Below are positions 7,325-15,424 of a DNA stretch of 21,824 bases, piece after piece. Numbering within the stretch: the stretch's first letter is position 1; each line of letters begins with the position of its first letter. A program made the position numbers and the translations under genes. Source of the DNA: Lachnospiraceae bacterium UBA7199 (GTDB taxonomy: Bacteria; Bacillota; Clostridia; Lachnospirales; Lachnospiraceae); contig DKUR01000039.1 of the NCBI GenBank assembly GCA_002490775.1, forward strand, positions 1-21,824. The letters are read 5' to 3'. The notes beneath the pieces were generated by a model that saw only the letters and a list, made by a program, of their open reading frames with translations, made no database searches and was not told the origin of the DNA.

Positions 7325-8722
7325 TTACAAGTCTTTATCGTCCATGTTTAAAAATTCAAATTCAAATTCATCATCATCTACCAAAAAGTTTTGAGGTTTT
7401 CTTGCAACCGGTTTCTTAGCCGGCTCCTTTTTTTCTGCCGCATATAATTCCCTATCTTCCTTTGTCCGGGGCTTGCTGGATCTTACCGGCCGCTCTTCCG
7501 TCCTGGAAGCTGCCGGCTTTTTCCTTCTGACAGGTGCAGACTCCTCCTCCTCTATCTGCTTTTTGACACGTTTCTTTACAGGAGGCTCCTCCTCTTCTTC
7601 TGTGCGTCTTTTCACACGCTTCCTCACGGGAACAGGCTCTTCCTCCTCCTCTTCTTCCTCTTCCTCGTCCTCATCATATTCATAAGACAAATCTCTGACT
7701 TTAAAAATCAAAACTGTAATTACAATAAACAAAAGAACAATAACCGCCGCAAGCACAATAATGATTATTTTTCCATTTTTTACCTGCCCCTGCAGTTTTT
7801 CATTGGCATCCACCACTGCAAGAAGATTGCTGACACTCTGCTGGTTTCCCGCTATATAGTTGTTAAAAAAATACTCATATTCACCGGATTCATTTTGTTC
7901 ATATACAATTTCATAATCCTTATGTTCTTCCTGTGGTGTTTCTGGAGGTGCTTCACCTGCTCCTTCCTCTGGAGTTCCTTCTGCACCTTCTGAAGGTGCC
8001 TGCTCCGGATTTTCACCACCTTCTTCTGCTCCTTCCGGATTTCCTTCCTCCTGTCCGCCTCCCTGGCTTCCTTCGCTTGATCCTTCACTACTGCTTTCAC
8101 CAGAAGGCGGCGACGTCAAAGAGGCAAGCACATAGCCTTCTATTTTTCTTCCGTTATAGTCACAGGTAATCTGATACCATTTCTTTCCCTGGCTGTCATT
8201 TGCTTCACCAATTAAGGTTATGGGTGTTCCATTGGGAAGAGAAGTAACCGTGTCGTGCTGGGTAGATGCTCCCCTGCGTACTCTTACATTTGTCTGGGCA
8301 CTGATTACCGCCTGCTGTTCTCCTATTGATGTAGGAACCGTATCGGCTGGTTTTTCAGTATTTCCGGCATCTGTAACAGATGCAGAAGTATTTTCAGTTA
8401 CTGTAATAGTCTCGGTGGTACTTACGCAGTCGCTTCTGATATATCCATATCCGCCGCCTGAAACAGCAACCTTGTACCAAACAGTTCCCGAACTGTCCTT
8501 AACGGCTTCCAGTATATCAATTTTTTTACCCTTTACCGTACTTCCAACCACTTCACTATCTGTACTTGTTTCTTTTCGAATATTGACAGTCTCTGCTGTT
8601 ACTGTACCTTCTGCCGCCAGGCTGGTAAATGCTGTTATATAAAATGTGGCTGCTATCAAAGCAATAGCAGCAAACCCTTTCATCATGCTGATTTTTTCTG
8701 TCAGTGTACTTAACTTTTTCAA
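7325..8722 (-). CDS. SH3-domain membrane protein with charged repeat tail
   Basis: This is a 465-residue envelope protein. Residues 1-37 look like a signal peptide (basic start, hydrophobic core, SLAA end). Two bacterial SH3 domains follow (about 38-101 and 133-205), which in this class bind peptidoglycan or protein ligands. A Ser/Gly/Glu/Pro-rich linker (about 206-270), a short ordered stretch, and a transmembrane helix (319-340) come next. The C-terminal tail (347-465) would be cytoplasmic. It has a run of ten Glu (353-362), three Glu-run/Lys-Arg repeats and an acidic end. The start is TTG 8722, eight bases after GAGGAG; ATGs at residues 13-14 are alternatives but lack a site. It lies 12 bp after the zinc-ribbon gene and appears to be in the purE-M-N-D transcript. 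Confidence 0.88.
   Translation of the reverse strand: MKKLSTLTEKISMMKGFAAIALIAATFYITAFTSLAAEGTVTAETVNIRKETSTDSEVVGSTVKGKKIDILEAVKDSSGTVWYKVAVSGGGYGYIRSDCVSTTETITVTENTSASVTDAGNTEKPADTVPTSIGEQQAVISAQTNVRVRRGASTQHDTVTSLPNGTPITLIGEANDSQGKKWYQITCDYNGRKIEGYVLASLTSPPSGESSSEGSSEGSQGGGQEEGNPEGAEEGGENPEQAPSEGAEGTPEEGAGEAPPETPQEEHKDYEIVYEQNESGEYEYFFNNYIAGNQQSVSNLLAVVDANEKLQGQVKNGKIIIIVLAAVIVLLFIVITVLIFKVRDLSYEYDEDEEEEEEEEEEPVPVRKRVKRRTEEEEEPPVKKRVKKQIEEEESAPVRRKKPAASRTEERPVRSSKPRTKEDRELYAAEKKEPAKKPVARKPQNFLVDDDEFEFEFLNMDDKDL
7508..7666 (-). repeat. Three Glu-run/basic repeats in the SH3 protein tail
   Basis: Protein residues 353-405 contain three imperfect units. Each has a run of 4-10 Glu, then a Pro-Val step and a Lys/Arg cluster: EEEEEPVPVRKRVKRRT, EEEEEPPVKKRVKKQI and EEEESAPVRRKK. 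The DNA is a run of GAG/GAA codons (TCC/TTC on the plus strand), so slippage-driven length change is plausible. Confidence 0.75.
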
Positions 8723-8734
8723 TTTGCTTTCTCC

Positions 8735-9205
8735 TCATCTTTCTCTTGTATAACGCTTGCTGCCGCGTTCCCCAGTTGTGGCATCTCCGTAGCCTGTCAT
8801 TGTCATGCCTTTCTTTCTTTCCTCCCGCGCCTTTGCTTCCACGTCTCTGTGATAATGTTCCTCACATTTGCTGCAAAGTCGTCCGCTCGTTATACTTTCT
8901 CCACATATCTCGCATCTTAAATATCCACCCCGGTTATCAATAATCTCAAATCGTCTTTCTTTGATCATCTCCCGGATTGCCTTATGTGATACATCTGTTG
9001 CAGCAGATATTTCAGCCACATTTGCCCCCCTGTGCTTTTCCAGGTAATTACGCACTTTTCCATAATCATCATATTCAAAAGCACCACACTCTTCGCATTG
9101 ATATTCACCTAATCCCTTATATACCAAAACACCGCCGCATTCCATACACAAAGTGGGCCTCTCCAACTCTGTTTGAAGCAGTTTTTTTCGCATTTTTTCT
9201 GCCAT
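8735..9205 (-). CDS. Zinc-ribbon / helix-turn-helix protein
   Basis: This 156-residue cytosolic protein has two four-cysteine zinc sites: C20, C23, C37, C40 and C98, C101, C111, C114. They flank a central region (about 48-92) with VRNYLEKHRGANVAEISAATDVSHKAI, which resembles a helix-turn-helix. The C-terminal 35 residues are strongly charged. The arrangement recalls the YvyF/TIGR03826 flagellar-operon proteins, but there are no flagellar genes nearby and the assignment is tentative. ATG 9205 follows AGGAGG at a good distance. It begins 16 bp after purD stops, and its end overlaps the ribosome site of the SH3 gene, so the three genes appear co-transcribed. A nucleic-acid-binding role is likely; its target is unknown. 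Confidence 0.85.
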   Translation of the reverse strand: MAEKMRKKLLQTELERPTLCMECGGVLVYKGLGEYQCEECGAFEYDDYGKVRNYLEKHRGANVAEISAATDVSHKAIREMIKERRFEIIDNRGGYLRCEICGESITSGRLCSKCEEHYHRDVEAKAREERKKGMTMTGYGDATTGERGSKRYTRER

Positions 9206-9221
9206 GCACCCATCCTCCTTC

Positions 9222-10493
9222 TCACGCCTCTTCGATTGCCTTTCCTATATCATGACGCATATATTTATTTTCAAAATTAATCCACCCGGCAGCTTCATAG
9301 GCATTCTTTCTTGCTTCTATCAGATTCCTGCCTTTCGCGGTAATTCCAAGAACTCTTCCTCCGTTTGTCACGATCCCCTGCTCTGTCTTTTTTGTTCCAG
9401 CATGAAAACAAAAATAAGAATCCTGTCCTTCAAATTTTTCAAGCCCTTCTATCAAAAAGCCCTTTTCATATTTTACAGGATACCCTTCCGAGGCCAAAAC
9501 AACACAAACCGCCGCATTATCTTCAAATTGCAGGTCTATTTGATTCAGTGTTCCGTCAATACAGGCCTCCATCACTTCAATAATATCATTCTTCATGCGG
9601 GGCAGCACCACCTGCGCCTCAGGATCGCCAAATCTGGCATTATATTCAAGAACCCGGGGGCCTTTTTCAGTTAACATAAGTCCGAAAAAGATAACTCCTT
9701 TAAATTCTCTTCCTTCAGCCGCCATAGCATCCACTGTTGCCTGATAAATATTCTTCTTACAAAATTCATCCACTTCTTTTGTATAAAATGGGCTGGGAGA
9801 AAAAGTTCCCATTCCGCCAGTATTTAATCCCTTATCTCCATCCTGGGCACGCTTATGGTCCTGGGCGGAGGTCATGGTCTTAATTGTTTTTCCATCCACA
9901 TAAGAAAGAACCGAAACTTCCCTTCCTGTCATAAACTCTTCTATCACAAGCCGGTTGCCTGCTGATCCAAACTGCTTATCCAGCATAATTGTTTTGACGC
10001 CCTCTTTTGCCTCCTTAAGGTCCTGACAGATCAAAACACCCTTTCCAAGGGCCAGACCGTCTGCCTTAAGTACAATGGGAAACTGGGCATGTTCTAAATA
10101 ATCCAGAGCCGCCTGGGCAGAATCAAAGGTTTCATAAGCTGCTGTAGGAATATGATATTTTTTCATAAGCTCCTTGGAAAATGCCTTGCTTCCTTCTAAA
10201 ATTGCAGCATTTTTCCTGGGGCCAAAGGCACGCAGTCCTGCTTTTTCCAGTTCATCAACAAGGCCTCCTACCAGAGGATCATCCATTCCAACAATCGTAA
10301 GATCGATTTCTTTTTCCTTTGCAAATGCAGTGATCTTATCAAATTCCATTGCACCAATAGGTACACATTCCGCAATCAGGCCTATTCCTGCGTTTCCAGG
10401 CGCACAATATATTTTACTTACTTTCGGGCTTTTTGCCACACTAACAGCTATTGCATGCTCTCTGCCGCCGCTTCCCACAATCAATATTTTCAT
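9222..10493 (-). CDS. purD: Phosphoribosylamine-glycine ligase (GAR synthetase)
   Basis: PurD joins phosphoribosylamine and glycine with ATP to make GAR, the second step of purine synthesis. The 423-residue protein has the N-terminal nucleotide-fold motif VGSGGREHA (6-14), an ATP-grasp core with GLALGKGV, and the PurD signature RFGDPEAQVVLPR. The length is typical. ATG 10493 starts the conserved MKILIVGSGG sequence, with GAGG eight bases upstream. It follows purN by 34 bp and precedes the zinc-ribbon gene by 16 bp, in the same orientation as purE, purM and purN. No attenuator or riboswitch lies between the pur genes. Confidence 0.98.
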   Translation of the reverse strand: MKILIVGSGGREHAIAVSVAKSPKVSKIYCAPGNAGIGLIAECVPIGAMEFDKITAFAKEKEIDLTIVGMDDPLVGGLVDELEKAGLRAFGPRKNAAILEGSKAFSKELMKKYHIPTAAYETFDSAQAALDYLEHAQFPIVLKADGLALGKGVLICQDLKEAKEGVKTIMLDKQFGSAGNRLVIEEFMTGREVSVLSYVDGKTIKTMTSAQDHKRAQDGDKGLNTGGMGTFSPSPFYTKEVDEFCKKNIYQATVDAMAAEGREFKGVIFFGLMLTEKGPRVLEYNARFGDPEAQVVLPRMKNDIIEVMEACIDGTLNQIDLQFEDNAAVCVVLASEGYPVKYEKGFLIEGLEKFEGQDSYFCFHAGTKKTEQGIVTNGGRVLGITAKGRNLIEARKNAYEAAGWINFENKYMRHDIGKAIEEA

Positions 10494-10527
10494 TTATCAT
10501 GCCTCGCTTTCCCAATATGTACCACGT

Positions 10528-11136
10528 TCAGCGCTGTTGTTTTTTCTGATCTGCCAACGCTATCTCATTAATCGCCTGCGGAAGGATCACCCATTCCGCC
10601 TGCTCCATAACTCTTCTTTGTAAAACTTCTGGCGTATCACTCTCTAACACCTCTACGGCCTTCTGCAAAATAATTCTTCCTGTATCCGTTCCTTCATCCA
10701 CATAATGAACCGTTGCACCGGTCACCTTAACTCCCCGCTGCAATGCCGCCTCATGCACCTTCAAACCATAAAAACCAGTTCCACAAAAAGAAGGAATAAG
10801 AGACGGGTGAATGTTAATGATTCTGTCACGATAAGTTTCAATCATTTTTTCCGGCAGAATCACAAGAAATCCCGCCAAAACAATTAAATCAGGATTTAAT
10901 TCTTTGACCTTATCGAGGAATTTCTGATTAAATTCTTCTCTGCTTTCATAATCCTTAGGAGAGATGCAAAATGCCGGAATCCCTGCATTTTCCGCTCTTT
11001 TTAACGCATATGCTCCCGGATTATTACTAATAACACCTGCTATTTTAGTGTTCTTTATTATTTCGTTGTTAATTCCATCTATAATCGCCTGAAGATTTGT
11101 TCCGCCGCCTGAAACACATACTACAATATTCAGCAT
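10528..11136 (-). CDS. purN: Phosphoribosylglycinamide formyltransferase
   Basis: PurN transfers a formyl group from 10-formyltetrahydrofolate to GAR, giving FGAR. The 202-residue protein opens with NIVVCVSGGGTNLQAII, the phosphoribosyl-binding glycine-rich loop. It carries the catalytic Asn/His pair in INIHPSLIPSF (N108, H110) and an Asp in VHYVDEGTDTG that matches the third catalytic residue of the family. The length is normal. The ATG overlaps the last seven bases of purM, indicating coupled translation, and purD follows after 34 bp. Confidence 0.98.
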   Translation of the reverse strand: MLNIVVCVSGGGTNLQAIIDGINNEIIKNTKIAGVISNNPGAYALKRAENAGIPAFCISPKDYESREEFNQKFLDKVKELNPDLIVLAGFLVILPEKMIETYRDRIINIHPSLIPSFCGTGFYGLKVHEAALQRGVKVTGATVHYVDEGTDTGRIILQKAVEVLESDTPEVLQRRVMEQAEWVILPQAINEIALADQKKQQR

Positions 11137-12155
11137 ATGGTAACTCCTTTTTCTCCAGCCTCAACTCTGCCTGCTATATAAGCCTTTTCACCGGCTGACT
11201 CAATTGCTTCTACCGCCTTAGAAGCATCTGCCGGATCAAGGGCTAATACCATGCCAAGTCCCATATTATAGGTATTATACATCATCTTTTCTTCCAGATT
11301 CCCTTTCTTTTGCAGCAGCTTAAAAATTGCAGGAACAGGATAACTGTTTTTCTCAATTACTGCATGAACGCCTTCCGGAAGCATCCTGGGAATATTTTCG
11401 TAAAAACCGCCGCCTGTGATATGGCTGCATCCTTTTATGGTAACTTTCGCCTCTTTTATGCTTTTTAATGCTTTCACATAAATCCTTGTGGGCGTAAGCA
11501 GTGTTTCTCCAAGGGTTGCACCAAGTTCATCATAATATGTATCAAGGCTTTCCCTTGTCATATCAAACACTTTTCTTACCAGGGAAAATCCGTTGCTGTG
11601 CACTCCGGAAGAAGCGATTCCAACCAAAACGTCTCCCGGTTTTATCGTTTCACCGGTGATCAGATCCTTTTCATCCACTACACCTACCGCAAATCCAGCA
11701 AGATCATACTCATCCTCCGGCATCAGTCCGGGATGTTCCGCTGTTTCACCGCCAATCAGCGCGGCACCTGACTGCTTGCACCCTTGCGCTACGCCTTTTA
11801 CAATTGATGCGATCTTTTCGGGGTAATTTTTGCCACAGGCAATATAATCAAGGAAAAATAAAGGTTCCCCGCCTGCACACGCAATATCATTTACACACAT
11901 TGCCACACAGTCAATTCCCACTGTATCATGCCGGTCCAGCAAAAAGGCCAGCTTTATCTTGGTTCCAACGCCATCTGTTCCTGAAACTAAAGCAGGCTTT
12001 TCCATATTTTTAATGGCAGAAAGAGAAAATGCTCCCGAAAATCCTCCTAAAGATCCTAATACTTCCGGCCGCATCGTTTCCTTCACATGCTTTTTCATTA
12101 ATTCCACACTTAAATAGCCAGCTTCAATATCAACTCCGGCATTCTTGTAATCCAT
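11130..12155 (-). CDS. purM: Phosphoribosylformylglycinamidine cyclo-ligase (AIR synthetase)
   Basis: PurM converts FGAM to AIR using ATP, closing the imidazole ring. The 341-residue protein has the characteristic N-terminal DYKNAGVDIEAGY and SGTDGVGTKIKLA. The GIDCVAMCVNDI segment, GGETAEHPG, and SSGVHSNGFSLVRK with HITGGGFYENIPR are also present, all PurM signatures. The length is normal. ATG 12155 is preceded by a purine-rich AAGGGATAGG. It overlaps purN by seven bases and lies 60 bp downstream of purE; the gap has no convincing terminator. Confidence 0.98.
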   Translation of the reverse strand: MDYKNAGVDIEAGYLSVELMKKHVKETMRPEVLGSLGGFSGAFSLSAIKNMEKPALVSGTDGVGTKIKLAFLLDRHDTVGIDCVAMCVNDIACAGGEPLFFLDYIACGKNYPEKIASIVKGVAQGCKQSGAALIGGETAEHPGLMPEDEYDLAGFAVGVVDEKDLITGETIKPGDVLVGIASSGVHSNGFSLVRKVFDMTRESLDTYYDELGATLGETLLTPTRIYVKALKSIKEAKVTIKGCSHITGGGFYENIPRMLPEGVHAVIEKNSYPVPAIFKLLQKKGNLEEKMMYNTYNMGLGMVLALDPADASKAVEAIESAGEKAYIAGRVEAGEKGVTIC

Positions 12156-12215
12156 CTTAACTACCTATCCCTTTCAATTATTTATCGACCTTTTATCAAA
12201 AACGCAAAAGTTTTC

Positions 12216-12716
12216 TTAATAATTCTTATACCCCACCTGGGCAAGTCTTTCGTCCTTTTGCTGAACACTCTCTTTCAAATTCTGGCTGTATTCTTTCAAT
12301 TTCTTTAAAAGCGCCTCGTCTGAGGTTGCTAAAATCTTAGCAGCAAGAAGTCCTGCATTCGCGCCACCGTTAATGGCAACTGTCGCAACCGGAATCCCGG
12401 AAGGCATCTGAACAATAGAATAAAGAGAATCCCTTCCTCCAAGAGATGTGGTGTGCATAGGAATACCAATTACCGGCATAGGAAAAATCGCCGCACACAT
12501 TCCCGGCAGATGCGCTGCCATGCCCGCCCCTGCGATAATCACTTTAAATCCTTTTTCTTCAGCAGTTTTTGCATACTCAAAAAACACGTCGGGTTCCCTG
12601 TGCGCTGAAATAATCCTCATTTCAAAAGAAATTCCCAGTTCCGTAAGAACATCCGCCGCCTTTGCCATAACAGGCATATCTGAATCACTGCCCATAACAA
12701 TTCCTACCTGTGCCAT
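12216..12716 (-). CDS. purE: N5-carboxyaminoimidazole ribonucleotide mutase
   Basis: PurE (class I) interconverts N5-CAIR and CAIR. The 166-residue protein has GSDSDMPVM at its start, the active-site SAHREPD loop, and AGAGMAAHLPGM. An alternative start at 12731 would add five residues, but ATG 12716 has AAGGAG five bases upstream and begins the standard MAQVGIVMGSDSD sequence. It leads the purE-M-N-D run and has its own promoter. The matching purK is not in this window, nor are purC, purF, purL or purH. Confidence 0.98.
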   Translation of the reverse strand: MAQVGIVMGSDSDMPVMAKAADVLTELGISFEMRIISAHREPDVFFEYAKTAEEKGFKVIIAGAGMAAHLPGMCAAIFPMPVIGIPMHTTSLGGRDSLYSIVQMPSGIPVATVAINGGANAGLLAAKILATSDEALLKKLKEYSQNLKESVQQKDERLAQVGYKNY

Positions 12717-12753
12717 AATTTCTCCTTCCATTTTGTACCTTATATCCTATAAT

Positions 12754-12783
12754 ATCATACTATAAAACACTGCCTTTCTGCAA
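12754..12783 (-). promoter_or_regulatory. Promoter of the purE operon
   Basis: On the minus strand TTGCAG (12783-12778) and TATGAT (12759-12754) are separated by 18 bp, inside the 71-bp gap before purE. The leader would be about 30 bases, too short for a purine riboswitch, and no PurR-type box was recognised. Confidence 0.6.
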
Positions 12784-12787
12784 CTGT

Positions 12788-14839
12788 TTATTCATCCAGC
12801 GGTGCATTAAGCGCTTCACATCCCGGCAGTACAAACCTGCCTTCCTCTATAATCGTAATAACCTTTTCATCCGCAGTTACCACACTAACCTCTCCAAGTT
12901 CATCATAGGGAATGGTAATATCTGTATGGCAGTTAAAATATGCATTCACATCTTTTTCCAGCCTTTTCACGGAATGCTCATTGTCCCTGGCTATAATTTC
13001 TTTGCCATCCGGATTATAAACTTTAACATCCTCCGCATGAGAATAGCAGGTATCCCCTACTGCAAAATGCGGACCTGTCTTTTCCGCAATTAAAATCGGA
13101 AGTTTATCTTCAATCCCATATTTTCTGGCGGCAACAAAAGCTGTGGTGTTAGTCCCGATGGCAAATTCCCCCAGAGGCAGACTGTTATGATGATACAGCA
13201 CATTATCCTTGATATATTTCCGATTTTGCTCTACAGTGTCAAAGTTGCTGCATCCATAATCCGTAACCATCCCATCCTTTATGGTCAGCATAATATCCTT
13301 GTATTCCAATTCATTTAAATAAACTCTGCTCACATGCAGGATTCCTTCAGTTCCCATAAGCACAGGGGAGGTAAAAACCTCTCCCACCGGAATATTTACA
13401 TCCGCCACACAATTTTCAAAATTTGTCTGTGTTTCAGGATTTTCTAAAGTGTGCAGCATCACCTTTATATTCGTTTTATTTCCATTCATTCCTTTGACCA
13501 ACACATAACGTCCCTGATCCAAAGTATCAATCATGATCTGCTGCATCTTCTGATAAAGCTTGTAATCCAATGTATTAATGCGGATCACCTCATCAAAAAT
13601 CTTTGCAAAATCCTTTCCAATCTCTGGCACGGGAAACGCTATGATGGTAAAGCTTCTTTCTTCTCCTTTAATATACCGGTTCTGTATCTCACCTGACGCC
13701 GCCATATACTCAACGGCCAGCTTTTGCTGGCTTTCTGATAAATGGAGTGCCGCAGTCTTATCCTTTAAGGCCACCGATTTTTCACCAAATGTTTCCATAA
13801 CAGCAGGCCCCCCAAAGACAGACGCCTGTTCTTTATATTTCTCAAAGCTTTCCTTAAGCGCCTCTATGCGGACCTGCACCAGCTTTTTGTCAAGAACCAG
13901 CGCCTGGTCGTCCTTATGGTCAAAGTCATACTGTTTGTTTGGAATTCCGCCATAATACCCGTTACGATTCATTCCCTTTCCCTGAAGAATACTGGAAGCT
14001 GCCCGGTAAATAGTCGGTTTTAGCCCCATCTTTCTGAAATTTTCCACCGCTCTTTTTATCATAGGTTCAAAGCCCAGGCAATACCGGATATTAACCGTTT
14101 TCTTTTTCGAAATGTCTTTATTCCCCACTTCAAAACCGATTCGGTACCCTTCCGTATAAGTATCCGCCATCTTTTGCAGTACCTCTTCCGGCAGGGAATT
14201 TAAATGTTTCCATGTTTCGATTTGGTTATCTGTTACATATTCTCCAAAATAATATAGATATCTGGGTTCAGACAAATCTCCCTCTATAATGCGGAGTGCA
14301 AAATCTGATTCCGGACACAACATAGCCTGAAGCTTTGCTTCTGCAGCATCCTTTGTATAATCGTTCACATACCAGTAAATGATTTCTTTTAAGGCTCCGC
14401 TGGAAGGCAGGACTTTATTTTCTTCCTGTTCACAACAAAAAGATCCATAAACTTCCAAAAACAATTCTAAACGTATTACCATTTCCTCTAATTTTTTTTC
14501 ATAAACAAAAGGAATTATGCTGCGCAGTTCCGCATACAAAAAGGACAATATTTTCCCGTATTCTTCTCCAAACAATGATACACTTTTCTCAGGATTGGCA
14601 TAGCTGTTTTCATAATTTTCAGGAAGAATATCTTCATACAATTTATAATTACGCTCCTGCAGCACCTCAATTTTTTCCTTGAAAAGTCCATCTTCCATAA
14701 TAAAAAGATAATTTTCACAGGCCATAAGCAGAAACTCTGCCATATTTTCAAAATATTTTTGATAGTTTTTGGGGAGCACGCTTTCGTCTTTTATCTTTTC
14801 TATCCGTTCTTTTGCCAGTAAAAATCTCTCATTGATCAT
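12788..14839 (-). CDS. M29-like metallo-aminopeptidase with long N-terminal extension
   Basis: This 683-residue protein has a C-terminal half (from about residue 395) resembling M29 aminopeptidases, which remove N-terminal residues using a two-metal centre. Candidate ligands line up in the expected order: E487 in PVGEVFTSP, E558 in LGEFAIGTN, H591 and Y599 in GPHFAVGDTCYSH, and H638/D640 in NCHTDI. M29 enzymes are usually near 410 residues, so the first about 300-390 residues are extra, predicted mostly helical and without a signal peptide. ATG 14839 is preferred over TTG 14845 because AAAGGAG is nine bases from it and only three from the TTG. It follows the three-helix membrane protein by 17 bp. 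The physiological substrate is unknown. Confidence 0.85.
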   Translation of the reverse strand: MINERFLLAKERIEKIKDESVLPKNYQKYFENMAEFLLMACENYLFIMEDGLFKEKIEVLQERNYKLYEDILPENYENSYANPEKSVSLFGEEYGKILSFLYAELRSIIPFVYEKKLEEMVIRLELFLEVYGSFCCEQEENKVLPSSGALKEIIYWYVNDYTKDAAEAKLQAMLCPESDFALRIIEGDLSEPRYLYYFGEYVTDNQIETWKHLNSLPEEVLQKMADTYTEGYRIGFEVGNKDISKKKTVNIRYCLGFEPMIKRAVENFRKMGLKPTIYRAASSILQGKGMNRNGYYGGIPNKQYDFDHKDDQALVLDKKLVQVRIEALKESFEKYKEQASVFGGPAVMETFGEKSVALKDKTAALHLSESQQKLAVEYMAASGEIQNRYIKGEERSFTIIAFPVPEIGKDFAKIFDEVIRINTLDYKLYQKMQQIMIDTLDQGRYVLVKGMNGNKTNIKVMLHTLENPETQTNFENCVADVNIPVGEVFTSPVLMGTEGILHVSRVYLNELEYKDIMLTIKDGMVTDYGCSNFDTVEQNRKYIKDNVLYHHNSLPLGEFAIGTNTTAFVAARKYGIEDKLPILIAEKTGPHFAVGDTCYSHAEDVKVYNPDGKEIIARDNEHSVKRLEKDVNAYFNCHTDITIPYDELGEVSVVTADEKVITIIEEGRFVLPGCEALNAPLDE

Positions 14840-14856
14840 CTTCAACTTCTCCTTTA

Positions 14857-15180
14857 CTAATCTATGTAGGCGCCTGCATACAAAATAATGCTCAACATGC
14901 CAAATGCAACAGCATTTGTAACAATCCCAAGCACAGTAAACATTTTAAATTTCTCACGCTCTATGGTAGACCATGCACCCAATATGATTCCTATGATCAT
15001 ATAGATCACAGCCAAAACTGCTGCCGCTGCGTGTCTTGTATTTATTTCTCCCTTATTTAAATAAGAAAGATAAACACAGCTCCCCAGCGTAATAATGGAA
15101 AGAACGCCAAAAACAGTTGACATAATCCCTCGTTTAGAGTGATGCTTTGTGGTGAAAATATATCCTTTTCTTCTTATCAT
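14857..15180 (-). CDS. Small three-helix membrane protein (DUF6142-like)
   Basis: This 107-residue integral membrane protein has a basic N-terminus (IRRKGYIFTTKHHSKRG). Three hydrophobic segments follow at about 19-40, 51-69 and 80-105. It resembles the uncharacterised family I remember as DUF6142, found in Lachnospiraceae; the family call is from memory. ATG 15180 has only a weak AAAGAG site. It sits between a 50-residue membrane protein (upstream) and the aminopeptidase (17 bp downstream), all on one strand. No catalytic motif is visible. Confidence 0.82.
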   Translation of the reverse strand: MIRRKGYIFTTKHHSKRGIMSTVFGVLSIITLGSCVYLSYLNKGEINTRHAAAAVLAVIYMIIGIILGAWSTIEREKFKMFTVLGIVTNAVAFGMLSIILYAGAYID

Positions 15181-15214
15181 TTTAATAATCTCTTTCTATA
15201 AAAAGGTAGTAAAA

Positions 15215-15238
15215 GGCATCCCTGCTTCCAGAAATGCC
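15215..15238 (-). terminator. Weak imperfect hairpin between the two small membrane genes
   Basis: GGCAT and ATGCC arms (15215-15219, 15234-15238) plus an inner 3-bp stem enclose a CTTC loop, with a 2x2 mismatch. On the minus strand TTTT follows directly. It might attenuate transcription from pyrE into the downstream genes, but the stem is weak. Confidence 0.35.
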
Positions 15239-15245
15239 CCTCTCC

Positions 15246-15398
15246 TTAAAATAAAATTTTTGACTTACCCGCCAGTAATTTCGCGCCGCCTATGATCATC
15301 AGTATCCCGCAGACAACTCCTGTAACCAATGTTACAACACCTACTGCAATACTCATTGCACCTGCCCCGTTCATGGTCTTATAAACTTTTTCCTCCAT
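15246..15398 (-). CDS. 50-residue membrane protein, uncharacterised
   Basis: A short gene reads MEEKVYKTMNGAGAMSIAVG at its start and ends KLLAGKSKILF. It has a single long hydrophobic stretch (about 15-41, rich in Val, Gly and Ile) with a small acidic/basic head and a basic tail. ATG 15398 has AAAGGAG with a 7-base spacing, which is a strong argument that it is translated. It starts 27 bp after the pyrE stop and is followed by the three-helix membrane protein after 65 bp. Its size and sequence suit a small single-pass or hairpin membrane protein; function unknown. Confidence 0.8.
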   Translation of the reverse strand: MEEKVYKTMNGAGAMSIAVGVVTLVTGVVCGILMIIGGAKLLAGKSKILF

Positions 15399-15424
15399 GT
15401 AGATGCTCCTTTCATAATCAGAAT

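Noticed and set aside
7325..7360. A separate promoter just before the GntR-clpC unit
   Set aside because: TTGAAT-like -35 candidates exist in the end of the SH3 gene, but no -10 hexamer with suitable spacing was found.
7637..7666. Short-period repeat resembling a CRISPR or microsatellite
   Set aside because: It is a run of Glu codons in frame inside the SH3 gene and has no spacer structure.
12717..12787. Purine riboswitch or PurR box before purE
   Set aside because: The gap is only 71 bp, already taken by a promoter, with no three-helix fold or conserved purine-box sequence.
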